Assembly (NCBI RefSeq): GCF_016612545.1
Contig: NZ_JAENRY010000037.1
Coordinates: 1 to 42,102 of the forward strand
Source of the DNA: Streptomyces sp. MBT65
Lineage (GTDB): Bacteria; Actinomycetota; Actinomycetes; Streptomycetales; Streptomycetaceae
Length of the DNA: 42,102 nt
Reading direction: 5' to 3'
Below are positions 24,453 to 32,659 of the stretch, piece after piece. The position numbers were made by a program, and so were the translations under genes. Position 1 is the first letter of the stretch, and every line of letters begins with the position of its first letter. The notes beneath the pieces were generated by a model, which worked only from the letters and a program-made list of their open reading frames with translations, searched no databases and had not been told where the DNA came from.

Positions 24453-25456
24453 CCGGCTCGCCCGTGGTCGACTTCCACGGCCATCTCGCCGTCCCCGCCG
24501 CCGACGCCCTGGTCGCGGGCACCCCGGGTCTCGCCGCCGAACTCGCGGCCGAGCAGCGCGCCCACTCCCCCGTGTCCCTGGCCGTCAACCGCGCCCAACT
24601 CCAGCGCCTGGCACCCCGGTTGACGGACGTCACCACCCGCCTCGCGGACCTGGACGCGATGGGTGTGGACATCCAGGTGGTCGGCCCGATGCCGATGCAC
24701 CACTACTGGGCGGACCCGGACCTCGCGATCGGGCTCGCCCGCACGGTCAACGCTTCCGTCGCCGCGCACTGCGCCACCGCACCCGACCGGCTGTACGGCC
24801 TCGGCACCGTCCCGCTCCAACACCCGGACCTCGCGGTCGCGTTGCTCGACCAGGCGGTCAACGACCATGGCCTGTACGGCATCAGTGTCTCCACGACGGT
24901 CGACGGCCGCGAACTGGCCGACCCCGCGCACGACGTGGTGTGGCAGCGGGCCGAGGAGCTGGGCGTGGTGGTGTTCATCCACCCCTGGGGCTGCTCCCTC
25001 GGTGAGCGGCTGGCCACCGGCTACCTGGGAAACACGGTCGGTCAGCCCGTCGAGACGACCGTCGCCCTCTCGCATCTCATCTTCACCGGCGTCCTCGACC
25101 GCTTCCCTCGTCTGAAGCTGGTGGCGGCGCACGGCGGCGGCTATCTGCCGACGTACATCGGCCGTTCGGACCACGCCTGGCAGGTACGCGAAGACGCGCG
25201 CGGCTGCGCCGAGTTGCCCAGCAGCTATCTGCGGCGGATGTGGTTCGACGCGCTGGTGTACACCCCGGGCGCACTGCGCCATCTCGTCGAGGAGGTGGGC
25301 GCGGACCGGGTCGTCCTCGGCACGGACCACCCCTTCGACATGGGGGTCGACGACCCGGTGGCCCGCCTCGACGCGGCCGGGCTGGCCCCGGCCGACCGGG
25401 CCGCCGTCGCCGGGGGCAACGCCCTCGACCTGCTGCTGAAAGGACGTACGCGATGA
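24449..25456 (+). CDS. ACMSD-like amidohydrolase (probable decarboxylase or hydrolase)
   Basis: A 335-aa amidohydrolase_2 protein. The metal site starts with DFHGHL (about 9-14) and continues with His in VFIHPWG, His in LVAAHGGGYLPTY and Asp in LGTDHPFDMG, the order seen in aminocarboxymuconate semialdehyde decarboxylase and related non-oxidative decarboxylases of hydroxyaromatic acids. Ring-cleavage clusters often carry such enzymes to remove a carboxyl group before or after fission. It overlaps the hydroxylase stop and the cyclase start by four bases each (ATGA), a tightly coupled operon position. The exact reaction is inferred. Confidence 0.9.
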   Translation: MTGSPVVDFHGHLAVPAADALVAGTPGLAAELAAEQRAHSPVSLAVNRAQLQRLAPRLTDVTTRLADLDAMGVDIQVVGPMPMHHYWADPDLAIGLARTVNASVAAHCATAPDRLYGLGTVPLQHPDLAVALLDQAVNDHGLYGISVSTTVDGRELADPAHDVVWQRAEELGVVVFIHPWGCSLGERLATGYLGNTVGQPVETTVALSHLIFTGVLDRFPRLKLVAAHGGGYLPTYIGRSDHAWQVREDARGCAELPSSYLRRMWFDALVYTPGALRHLVEEVGADRVVLGTDHPFDMGVDDPVARLDAAGLAPADRAAVAGGNALDLLLKGRTR

Positions 25457-26430
25457 CCGCCGGTGCCCTCGGGCCGATCGAGGAGGAACTCGCCAAGGCC
25501 CGTTCCGCCTACCGCAATTGGGGCCGCTGGGGTGAGGACGACGTGCTCGGCACGCTGAACTTCATCGACGACGCGATCCGCGCCCACGCGGTGGGCCTGG
25601 TGCGGCGCGGGCGGTCCTTCTCGCTCGCCCAGGAGTTCAACGAGTCCGGCCCGCAGCGCGGTTTCCGCGGCCGTATCAACCCCGTCCACTACATGAAGGA
25701 CACCGGTTCCGACGCGGCGGCCGGCACCCAGGGTTTCCCGCACGGTTTCGGCGGCGCCGACGACCACGTCGTGATGCCCTTGCAGGCCTCCACCCAGTGG
25801 GACGGCCTGGGCCACATCTACGACAACAAGCAGGCGTGGAACGGCCGTCCGTGCACCATCGTCAACGGCGACGGCGACTCGGTCACCGGCATCGAGCACA
25901 TGAAGGAGGCCTTCACCAGCCGTGGGGTCCTTCTCGACGTAGGACGCGCGGTCGGTGACGAACACGGTGAACTCCCGGACGGTTTCCCCATCTTGGAGGA
26001 GCACTTGCGGGCCACCATCGAGGCGCAGGGCGCGACGAGTTCGGTCCGGCGCGGCGACCTCGTCCTGATCCGCACCGGGCAACTCGGCCGCGTACGACGG
26101 CTCGGCGCGTGGGGCGGTTACGCCGCCGGTGACGCGCCCGGTCTCTCCTTCACCACCCTCGGCTGGCTGCACCGCACCGAGATCGCGGCGATCGCCTCCG
26201 ACACCTGGGGACTTGAGGTGCGGCCGTACGAGTTCCCGCAGCCCGCGATGTCCCCGCTGCACCAGATAGCGATCCCCAACATGGGCCTCCCGTTGGGCGA
26301 GATGTGGGACCTGGAAGCCCTGGCCGAGGACTGCGCGGCCGACGGTGTCTACGAGTTCCTGCTGGTCGCCGCGCCACTGCCGGTCACCGGTGCGGTGGGC
26401 GCCCCTGTCAACCCGATCGCGATCAAGTGA
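25453..26430 (+). CDS. Cyclase-family metal-dependent hydrolase (kynurenine formamidase-like)
   Basis: A 325-aa protein of the Cyclase superfamily, which contains kynurenine formamidase and isatin hydrolase. The metal-site region is ASTQWDGLGHIYDNKQAWNG, and the strand GVLLDVGRAVGD plus GDLVLIRTGQLGR fit the fold. Where short members carry HxGTHxDxP, this long subtype has WDGLGHI. It begins GLGPIEEELAKARSAYRNWGRWGEDD-like sequence typical of the long form. Members usually hydrolyse lactams, formamides or lactones. It overlaps the amidohydrolase stop (ATGA) and its own stop overlaps the next GTG. The substrate is unknown. Confidence 0.89.
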   Translation: MTAGALGPIEEELAKARSAYRNWGRWGEDDVLGTLNFIDDAIRAHAVGLVRRGRSFSLAQEFNESGPQRGFRGRINPVHYMKDTGSDAAAGTQGFPHGFGGADDHVVMPLQASTQWDGLGHIYDNKQAWNGRPCTIVNGDGDSVTGIEHMKEAFTSRGVLLDVGRAVGDEHGELPDGFPILEEHLRATIEAQGATSSVRRGDLVLIRTGQLGRVRRLGAWGGYAAGDAPGLSFTTLGWLHRTEIAAIASDTWGLEVRPYEFPQPAMSPLHQIAIPNMGLPLGEMWDLEALAEDCAADGVYEFLLVAAPLPVTGAVGAPVNPIAIK

Positions 26431-27809
26431 GTACGCGCGTGAATCTGAACCGTTTCTCCGGCACCCTTCACCTCCCCGACGACGAGGACTTCGAGACGGC
26501 GTGCTTCGGCCGGGTCTTCAACGCCCGCCGCCCGACCAACCGTTCACCGGCCGCCGTCCTCATGGCCGAGTCGGAGCAGGACGTCGTCGAAGGGGTACGC
26601 CTCGCCCTGGAGCGCGGCTGGCAGGTCGCCGTCCGTTCCGGCGGGCACAGTTGGGCCGCCTGGTCGGTGCGCCAGGACGCGCTGCTGATCGACCTCGGGG
26701 GCTTCCGCGAGATGGCGTACGACCAGGGGACCGGGATCGTGACGGCGACCCCCAGCGTCAAGGGCGGCGACGAACTCAACCCGTATCTCGGGGAGTTCGG
26801 CCGCTTCTTCAACGGCGGGCACTGCCCCTCCGTCGGCATCGGCGGATTCCTGCTCCAGGGCGGCCAGGGCTGGAACGCTCGGGGCTGGGGCTGGGCGGCG
26901 GAGAACATCGTGGCGATCGATGTCGTCACCGCCGAGGGCGAGTTGGTGCGCGCCGACGAGACCCGGCACAGCGACCTGTTCTGGGCGGCGCGTGGCGCGG
27001 GCCCGGGCTTCTTCGGCGTCGTGACCCGCTTCCACCTCCGCACCCGCCCCCTGCCGACGTACTTCGGCCACACCGTGCACGCGTACCCGCTCGACCTGTT
27101 CGACGAGGTCATGATCTGGCTGCACGGCATACACCACACGGTCTCGGACCTGGTGGAGATCGTCGCGCTCACGCAGACACCGCCCGACCTGGACGAACCG
27201 GTGCTGCTGGTCACGGGCGTGTCGATGACGAACACGGCCGAGGAGGCCGCCGAGGCGCTGGCGCCGCTGCACGCCAACCCGTACGCGGACCAGGCCCTGT
27301 TCCGCGTGGAGGCTCAACAGACCACGCTCGCCGAGCAGTTGGCGGGCCAGCGCACCGCCAACCCCGAGGGCCATCGCTACCTGGTCGACAACGCATGGCT
27401 GACCGGCCCGGCCGACGAGGTGGTGCCGGCGATCCGCAAGGCGTTCACCGAGCAGCCCACCCGGCAGACCTTCACCATCTGGTTCTCCATGGCCCCGCTC
27501 CGCCAACTCCCCGACATGGCCTTCTCGTTGCAGTCGGAGATCTACTGCGCCACGTACGTCATCCATGACGACCCCGCGCGGGACGCGGAGTTGCGTACCT
27601 GGCTGGACGGGGCAATGGCGGACATGCGGCCGGTGACCGCGGGCCAGTACCTCGGCGACTCCGACTTCACCGTGCGGCAGTTGAGGTTCATGGGCGACGA
27701 GCAGTGGCGGCGGCTGCGGGAGATCCGGGCCGCACGCGACCCCAAGGGGCTCTTCGCCGGCCATCTGAGCACGGGGGCCGTCACCAACACCAACCACTGG
27801 GAGCAGTGA
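26427..27809 (+). CDS. Bicovalent FAD-linked oxidase (berberine-bridge-enzyme type)
   Basis: A 460-aa flavoprotein of the FAD_binding_4/BBE family. His74 in RSGGHSW and Cys133 in GGHCPSVGIGG are the two residues that normally bind FAD covalently. QGWNARGWGWAAENI and the C-terminal BBE segment (PKGLFAGHLSTGAVTNTNHWEQ) complete the picture. These oxidases use O2 to oxidise alcohols, sugars, alkaloids or phenolics. I start at GTG 26427, which overlaps the preceding stop (GTGA); a second GTG at 26439 is possible. No signal peptide is seen, so it is intracellular. It may dehydrogenate a pathway intermediate or open the pathway by oxidising a side chain. Confidence 0.91.
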   Translation: MSTRVNLNRFSGTLHLPDDEDFETACFGRVFNARRPTNRSPAAVLMAESEQDVVEGVRLALERGWQVAVRSGGHSWAAWSVRQDALLIDLGGFREMAYDQGTGIVTATPSVKGGDELNPYLGEFGRFFNGGHCPSVGIGGFLLQGGQGWNARGWGWAAENIVAIDVVTAEGELVRADETRHSDLFWAARGAGPGFFGVVTRFHLRTRPLPTYFGHTVHAYPLDLFDEVMIWLHGIHHTVSDLVEIVALTQTPPDLDEPVLLVTGVSMTNTAEEAAEALAPLHANPYADQALFRVEAQQTTLAEQLAGQRTANPEGHRYLVDNAWLTGPADEVVPAIRKAFTEQPTRQTFTIWFSMAPLRQLPDMAFSLQSEIYCATYVIHDDPARDAELRTWLDGAMADMRPVTAGQYLGDSDFTVRQLRFMGDEQWRRLREIRAARDPKGLFAGHLSTGAVTNTNHWEQ

Positions 27810-27812
27810 GCG

Positions 27813-28769
27813 ATGCGTTTCGCGACATACGAGTACGAGGGCGTGGAGCGCGCCGGGGTCGTCCGGGACGGAACCGTCCATCCACTGCCCGAGGGCGTCA
27901 CGGTACTGACCCTGCTGGAGCAGGAGGTGCTGCACGCGGCCGGTACCGAAGCCCTAAGGCAGCCAAGCGACTTGACAGTGGATCAGGTCCGGCTGCTGCC
28001 GCCGCTGGAGCCGCCGTCCATCCGGGACTTCGTCGGTTTCGAGGCGCACATCGAGGGGGTGTCGAAGTCCCTGGACGGCCTGGAGCACGTACCCGAGGAG
28101 TGGTACCGGGCGCCCAACTTCTACTTCACCAACCCCCATGCGGCGTACGGCGCGCACGACGAGGTGCCGGTTCCGGCGGGCTGTTCGGTGCTCGACTTCG
28201 AGTTGGAGGTCGGGGTCGTCATCGGACGCAGCGGGCGTGATCTCACTCCGGAGCAGGCACGTGAGCACATCGTCGGCTATCTGGTCTTCAACGACTGGTC
28301 GGCGCGGGATCTCCAGAAGCCGGAGAAGAACCTCGGCCTCGGCTTCTCCAAGGGCAAGGACTTCGCGAACACGCTGGGTCCCTGTCTGGTCACCGCCGAC
28401 GAGGTCGAGGACCGACGCGACCCGGACGGCTTCCTGGACCTGGAGATGACGGTCACCCTCAACGGGGAGCTGATCGGCCGGGACACCCTCGCCAACGTCT
28501 CCTGGACCTTCGAGGAGATGATCGCCTACGCCTCCCGGGACGCCTGGGTGCGCCCCGGGGACATCCTCGGCTCGGGCACCTGCGGCTGGGGCGCGCTGGC
28601 GGAGTTCTGGGGCCGGGTCGGCGAGCGCACCCCGCCGCCGCTCCGGCCCGGCGACGAGGTGACCCTCGCGGTGGAGCGCCTCGGCACCCTCTCCAACCGC
28701 GTGGTGCCCGGCCGTACGGACGTGTACCTGCCGCGCGCCCGCAAGCGCGGCCGGACGCCGAGGCCGTAG
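27813..28769 (+). CDS. Fumarylacetoacetate hydrolase-family protein (second copy)
   Basis: A 318-aa FAH-superfamily enzyme. It has IRDFVGFEAHIEG, the metal ExE in LDFELEVGVVIGRSGRDL, Asp in LVFNDWSARDLQ, and GDILGSGTCGWGALAE near the end. The aligned region differs clearly from the first FAH protein, so they probably act on different intermediates (one acylpyruvate hydrolase, one hydratase or decarboxylase is a reasonable guess). It starts 3 nt after the oxidase stop and is the last gene of the plus operon. A perfect inverted repeat follows after 36 nt. Confidence 0.92.
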   Translation: MRFATYEYEGVERAGVVRDGTVHPLPEGVTVLTLLEQEVLHAAGTEALRQPSDLTVDQVRLLPPLEPPSIRDFVGFEAHIEGVSKSLDGLEHVPEEWYRAPNFYFTNPHAAYGAHDEVPVPAGCSVLDFELEVGVVIGRSGRDLTPEQAREHIVGYLVFNDWSARDLQKPEKNLGLGFSKGKDFANTLGPCLVTADEVEDRRDPDGFLDLEMTVTLNGELIGRDTLANVSWTFEEMIAYASRDAWVRPGDILGSGTCGWGALAEFWGRVGERTPPPLRPGDEVTLAVERLGTLSNRVVPGRTDVYLPRARKRGRTPRP

Positions 28770-28805
28770 ATCCGACCGCGCACCCTTCCTACCTGCACAC
28801 ATCCG

Positions 28806-28832
28806 GGGATCCGATGGCAGCTATCGGATCCC
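28806..28832. promoter_or_regulatory. Perfect inverted repeat upstream of lysR (operator and/or terminator)
   Basis: GGGATCCGAT (28806-28815), a 7-nt loop, and ATCGGATCCC (28823-28832) form a perfect 10-bp stem. It lies 36 nt after the FAH stop and 94 nt before the lysR ATG. The core GATGGCAGCTATCG (28813-28826) matches the motif at 22799-22812, favouring a LysR autoregulatory site. It could also end transcription of the upstream operon; there is no U-tract. Confidence 0.65.
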
Positions 28833-28926
28833 TGTGACTTCGCTCCCGGCCCCTTCCTCGGCGGGAGGGCGGTCGTTACGCTCCGGTTTCACCGAGCTTC
28901 AACGACGCGGCCGGAAGGACAGGCGC

Positions 28927-29919
28927 ATGGGTCTGGGAGCAATCGACCTGAATCTTCTGGTGGCTCTGGAAGCCCTCCTGGAGGAGAAGAACGTCACCCA
29001 CGCGGGGGTGCGGCTGTCCACCAGCCAGTCCGCGATGAGCGGCTCCCTGGCCCGGCTGCGGCGGCACTTCAACGACGAGCTGCTGGTGCGGGTGGGCCGC
29101 GAGTACGAGCTGACCCCGCTCGCGGAGCGGCTGCTGCCGGTCGTCCGGTCCTCCCTGCACAAGGCGGAGGAGGCGCTGTCGCTGACCAGGCACTTCGATC
29201 CCTCGCGCAGCCGGCAGCGGTTCTCGGTCGTGATGTCCGACTATGTCATGACGGTGTTCGTGGAACCGCTGCTGCGGGCCCTCGCGCAGGAGGCCCCCGG
29301 CATCCGGATCGACTTCCACCCGATCGTCATGGGGCAGCTGGAGACGGAGACGCATCTGCGCTGTCACGACCTGATGATCGTGCCGCTCGGCTATCAGCTG
29401 CCGGGGGTGAGCGAGGCCGTGATGCACGACCGGTTCGTGTGTCTCGTCGACCCGGACAACCCTCGTCTGGTGGACGGTCGGCTCTCGCTGCGCGACCTTG
29501 CCGAGATGCCGCACGCGGCCTGCGCGGTTGGCAAACTCACGCCTGCGGACCGGCAGTTGGAGACCCTCGGCATCACGCCCAGGGTGCAGGTGAGCACTCC
29601 CGGCTTCAACGTGCTGCCGTTCCTGGTGGGCGGCACCGACCTGGTCGCCGTGGTCCCCGAGCGGCTCGCCCGGCGCTACGAGAGCTTCGCACGCTGCGCC
29701 GTCGTACCGACGCCCTTCCCTGACGTACCGCTGGTGGAGGCGATGTACTGGCACCACAACCGGCACGCGGACCCGGCGCACCGCTGGCTGCGGGAGACGG
29801 TCCGCGAGGTGGGCGCGTCGCTGGACGACCCGGTGGTGCGCGCGATCACCGACGAGATCGCCGACGCGGATGCCACCCATGCCGATCGTGCGTTTCCGGA
29901 GCTGACCGCGGCTTCCTAG
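28927..29919 (+). CDS. LysR-family transcriptional regulator
   Basis: A 330-aa LysR-type regulator. The winged helix is IDLNLLVALEALLEEKNVTHAGVRLSTSQSAMSGSLARLRRHFNDELLVRVGREYELTPLA (6-66). The effector domain runs from about 95 to 310. The HTH and the phrase FNDELLVRVGREYELTPLAE resemble NodD/NahR-type activators of aromatic pathways. ATG 28927 follows GGAAGG; the frame opens upstream to 28834 without family similarity. A strong dyad lies in its promoter, and a near copy lies between the two catabolic operons, so it probably regulates both and itself. The inducer is likely a pathway substrate or intermediate. Confidence 0.93.
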   Translation: MGLGAIDLNLLVALEALLEEKNVTHAGVRLSTSQSAMSGSLARLRRHFNDELLVRVGREYELTPLAERLLPVVRSSLHKAEEALSLTRHFDPSRSRQRFSVVMSDYVMTVFVEPLLRALAQEAPGIRIDFHPIVMGQLETETHLRCHDLMIVPLGYQLPGVSEAVMHDRFVCLVDPDNPRLVDGRLSLRDLAEMPHAACAVGKLTPADRQLETLGITPRVQVSTPGFNVLPFLVGGTDLVAVVPERLARRYESFARCAVVPTPFPDVPLVEAMYWHHNRHADPAHRWLRETVREVGASLDDPVVRAITDEIADADATHADRAFPELTAAS

Positions 29920-29956
29920 CGTGGACGGGAGACAGCCCGCACCCCCTGGAGGAACC

Positions 29957-30727
29957 GTGAGCCGTACGCGTCTGGCCGGTCGTACCGTCGTAGTCACCGG
30001 GGCCGCGCAGGGCCAGGGCGCCGCCGAGGTGGCGGCCGCGGCCCGGGAGGGGGCGACGGTGGTGGCGACCGACGTCCTGGACGAGACGGGCGAGAAGCTC
30101 GCCGCGTCCCTGCGCGCCGACGGCCTGGACGTCACCTATCGGCACCTGGACGTGTCGTCCGAGGACGACTGGGCGGATCTCGCGGCCGGACTGGACGTGG
30201 TGCACGGTCTCGTGAACAACGCGGGCATTCCCATGCGGGCGCGGCTCGGTGAGGTCAAACTCGCCGACTGGAACCGGGCGTTCGCGGTCAACACCACGGG
30301 CGCGCTGCTCGGCATCCAGGCCCTCCTCCCGCTGATGCCGGCCGGTTCGTCCATCGTGAACGTCGGCTCGGTCGCGGGTCTCACCGCGCATCACGCGGTC
30401 GCGTACACCGCGAGCAAGTGGGCCCTGCGCGGGCTGTCGAAGGTGGCCGCGCTGGAGCTGGCGCCGCGCGGCATCCGTACGAACGTGATCCACCCCGGCT
30501 ATATCGAGACCCCGTTGATGTCGTCCGCGAACCCGGTGTTCGTCCAGGCCCATCTTTCGCTCACCCCGCAGGGCCGGGCGGGCACGGTCGACGAGGTGGC
30601 TCCGCTGGTCGTCTATCTGCTGTCGGACGAGGCGTCGTACGTCAACGGCGCGGAGATCACGGTCGACGGCGGGTACGCGGCGCACGGCGGGGTGAAGGCG
30701 ATCACCAACGCGCTCGACGCCCCGTGA
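29957..30727 (+). CDS. Short-chain dehydrogenase/reductase downstream of lysR
   Basis: A 256-aa classical SDR. The cofactor motif is TGAAQGQGAAEV (about 14-25), NNAG is in VHGLVNNAGIP, the catalytic Ser is in NVGSVAGL, and YTASK is in HHAVAYTASKWALRG. The end EITVDGGYAAHG is typical. The sequence resembles steroid or alcohol dehydrogenases of the 20-beta-hydroxysteroid type. The start is GTG 29957, six bases after GGAGGA; an upstream GTG at 29921 lacks a binding site. It follows lysR by 37 nt and may be part of the same degradation regulon. Confidence 0.91.
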   Translation: MSRTRLAGRTVVVTGAAQGQGAAEVAAAAREGATVVATDVLDETGEKLAASLRADGLDVTYRHLDVSSEDDWADLAAGLDVVHGLVNNAGIPMRARLGEVKLADWNRAFAVNTTGALLGIQALLPLMPAGSSIVNVGSVAGLTAHHAVAYTASKWALRGLSKVAALELAPRGIRTNVIHPGYIETPLMSSANPVFVQAHLSLTPQGRAGTVDEVAPLVVYLLSDEASYVNGAEITVDGGYAAHGGVKAITNALDAP

Positions 30728-30776
30728 CGGCCGTCGCCCCGGGCGGTGTCGGCCGTCGTGGGTGAGGAGTGCGGCG

Positions 30777-32576
30777 CTACTGGTCGGTGCGGTCGGTGCG
30801 GAGGCCCGCGGTCAGCCGGTTGATGCTCTTGACCGCGAGTTCGGCGAGGTTCGAGCGGGCGACGACGGCGGTCGTCTCGCCGTGCCGTCGGACGCTGCGC
30901 AGGTCGCGCTGGACCTGGCGCGAGAGCTGGTGGAGTTCGCGCTGGGCGGTGGCGAGCCGCCGCTCGGCGGCGGTTCGGGCCTGTCGGTGCTCCCGTCGGG
31001 TGCGGGGAGTGCCGGTACTGTCGGACGAGGTCTCTGTGGGCATGGCGGTGCTCGCTTCCGTGATGGTGGGTCGCGTCGCCGCGAGGGGGCGGACGCCGAC
31101 GGTCTCCAAATAGGCTTCTACGGCGCCGAGTTCGGCGGTGTCGAGCACGGCGGCGACGTATCCGTCCGGGCGGACGAGCACCCACTGCTCGGAGGAGAGT
31201 CCGTAGGCGCGCTGGACGCGGTCGCCGCTGTCGAGGATGTCGCCCCGGGCGCCGATGGTGTGGATGTGCAGGCCGGGGCGCGCTGCCGGGGCCGAGTCCT
31301 CGTCGACGTCGTGGCCGAGGAGGGTCCAGTGGGGTCCCTGGAACAGGCTGAACAGGCGGGTGGGGAGGCCGCCCGCGCCGGTGACGGGCTCGTCGGGCGC
31401 GCGGTCGCCGGCCAGTACGCCCCGGTCGCGCCCGGAAGTGCGCAGCGACAGGGGCGAGTTCAGGTAGCCGAGGTCCAGCTGACTGACCTCACGGCCCCGG
31501 TGGATGTCGCGGTTCTTGGCCGCTTCGAGCAGCCTCTCGGACAGGCCGAGGACGGCTTCGGCGATGGGCCGGCGTTCCTGCTCGTACGTGTCCAGCAGGG
31601 TTTCCGGGGCGCCGTCGAGCACGGCGGCGAGCTTCCAGCCGAGGTTGTAGGCGTCCTGGACACTGGTGTTGAGGCCCTGTCCGCCGGTCGGCGGGTGGCA
31701 GTGCGCCGCGTCCCCGGTGAGGAACACGCGCCCCCGCCGATAGGTGTCGGCGAGCCGGGCGTTCATTTGGAACGCGGACGCCCAGGACACCGAGCGGATC
31801 ACGACGTCGTCGCGGCCGGTGCGTTCGCGGAGGAAGGCGGTGAGCCCCTCGGCCGAGAGGTCCAGGTCCACGTCGAAGGGGACGGGGGCCTGGAGTTGGA
31901 ACATGTCGGTGCCGTGGAGCGGGCACATCGACACCTGCCCGGCGGTGTCCTCGCCCCAACGGTGCCAGGCGTCCGACGAGACGCCGTCGACGTACACGTC
32001 GGCCACGATCGCCCGTACGCCGAGGGTCTTTCCGGGAAAACCGATGCCAAGTGCCTTGCGGACGAAGCTCGATCCGCCGTCGGCACCGATCAAGTACCTT
32101 GCCCGTACGGTCCGTTCACCGTCCGGGGTGGCGATCCGCGCGGTCACACCGTCGGCGTCCTGCTCGAAGCCGACGAGTTCGTGGCCGTAGTGGGAGGCAT
32201 GGCCCAGCTCGGCGAGGCGTTCGCGCAGTCGGCGCTCGGTGAGGAACTGCGGGACGAGCAAGGGTATTTGGTACGGCTCCTCCGGAGTCGGCTCCGACAT
32301 CTCCACGCCCACCTGGTCGATGGGACCGTCGGCGGTGTAGACGCGCTGCACGGGATACTCGCCGCCGGAGGCGACGATCCGGTCGATCACACCGAGGTCC
32401 TCGAAGACCTCCTGGCTGCGGGGCTGGATGCCCTTGCCGCGCGAGCCGGCGAACGGCTGCGCCGCCTTGTCGATCAGCAGGAAGGCGATGTTCCTGCGGG
32501 CTAGGTCGAGGGCGAGGGTCAGACCGGCGGCGCCGGTGCCGCAGATGATGACGTCGGTGTCGGTGGTGGGGGACAT
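30777..32576 (-). CDS. FAD-dependent aromatic hydroxylase (PheA/TfdB/MhpA type) with basic C-terminal tail
   Basis: A 599-aa flavin monooxygenase. VIICGTGAAGLTLALDLARR (9-28) binds FAD, RYLIGADGGSSFVRKALGIGFPGK is the DG motif, and GRVFLTGDAAHCHPPTGGQGLNTSVQDAYNLGWKLA is the GD motif. It has the thioredoxin-like C-terminal domain usual for phenol and polyketide hydroxylases (about 390-505). Residues about 509-599 are an extra Ser/Thr linker followed by an Arg-rich helical stretch (TRREHRQARTAAERRLATAQRE) not usual in the family. ATG 32576 follows AAGGAG. The MDR gene upstream is 83 nt away and the divergent MarR regulator probably controls both. It could be mistaken for rifampicin monooxygenase (Rox), but it is longer, lacks a nearby RAE, and fits generic aromatic hydroxylases better. 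Confidence 0.88.
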   Translation of the reverse strand: MSPTTDTDVIICGTGAAGLTLALDLARRNIAFLLIDKAAQPFAGSRGKGIQPRSQEVFEDLGVIDRIVASGGEYPVQRVYTADGPIDQVGVEMSEPTPEEPYQIPLLVPQFLTERRLRERLAELGHASHYGHELVGFEQDADGVTARIATPDGERTVRARYLIGADGGSSFVRKALGIGFPGKTLGVRAIVADVYVDGVSSDAWHRWGEDTAGQVSMCPLHGTDMFQLQAPVPFDVDLDLSAEGLTAFLRERTGRDDVVIRSVSWASAFQMNARLADTYRRGRVFLTGDAAHCHPPTGGQGLNTSVQDAYNLGWKLAAVLDGAPETLLDTYEQERRPIAEAVLGLSERLLEAAKNRDIHRGREVSQLDLGYLNSPLSLRTSGRDRGVLAGDRAPDEPVTGAGGLPTRLFSLFQGPHWTLLGHDVDEDSAPAARPGLHIHTIGARGDILDSGDRVQRAYGLSSEQWVLVRPDGYVAAVLDTAELGAVEAYLETVGVRPLAATRPTITEASTAMPTETSSDSTGTPRTRREHRQARTAAERRLATAQRELHQLSRQVQRDLRSVRRHGETTAVVARSNLAELAVKSINRLTAGLRTDRTDQ

Positions 32577-32659
32577 GGCTCCGGGCTCCTTCGGTAACTC
32601 CACTGATTCCAGGACGCGTTGTGATTCCCGTACGCGTTGCATGACGGTCCTTGCCGGGG

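Noticed and set aside
30777..32576. Rifampicin monooxygenase (Rox), which would have made a third rifamycin-resistance gene
   Set aside because: No RAE is upstream, the protein is longer than Rox, and the sequence fits generic PheA/TfdB-type hydroxylases controlled by the adjacent MarR.
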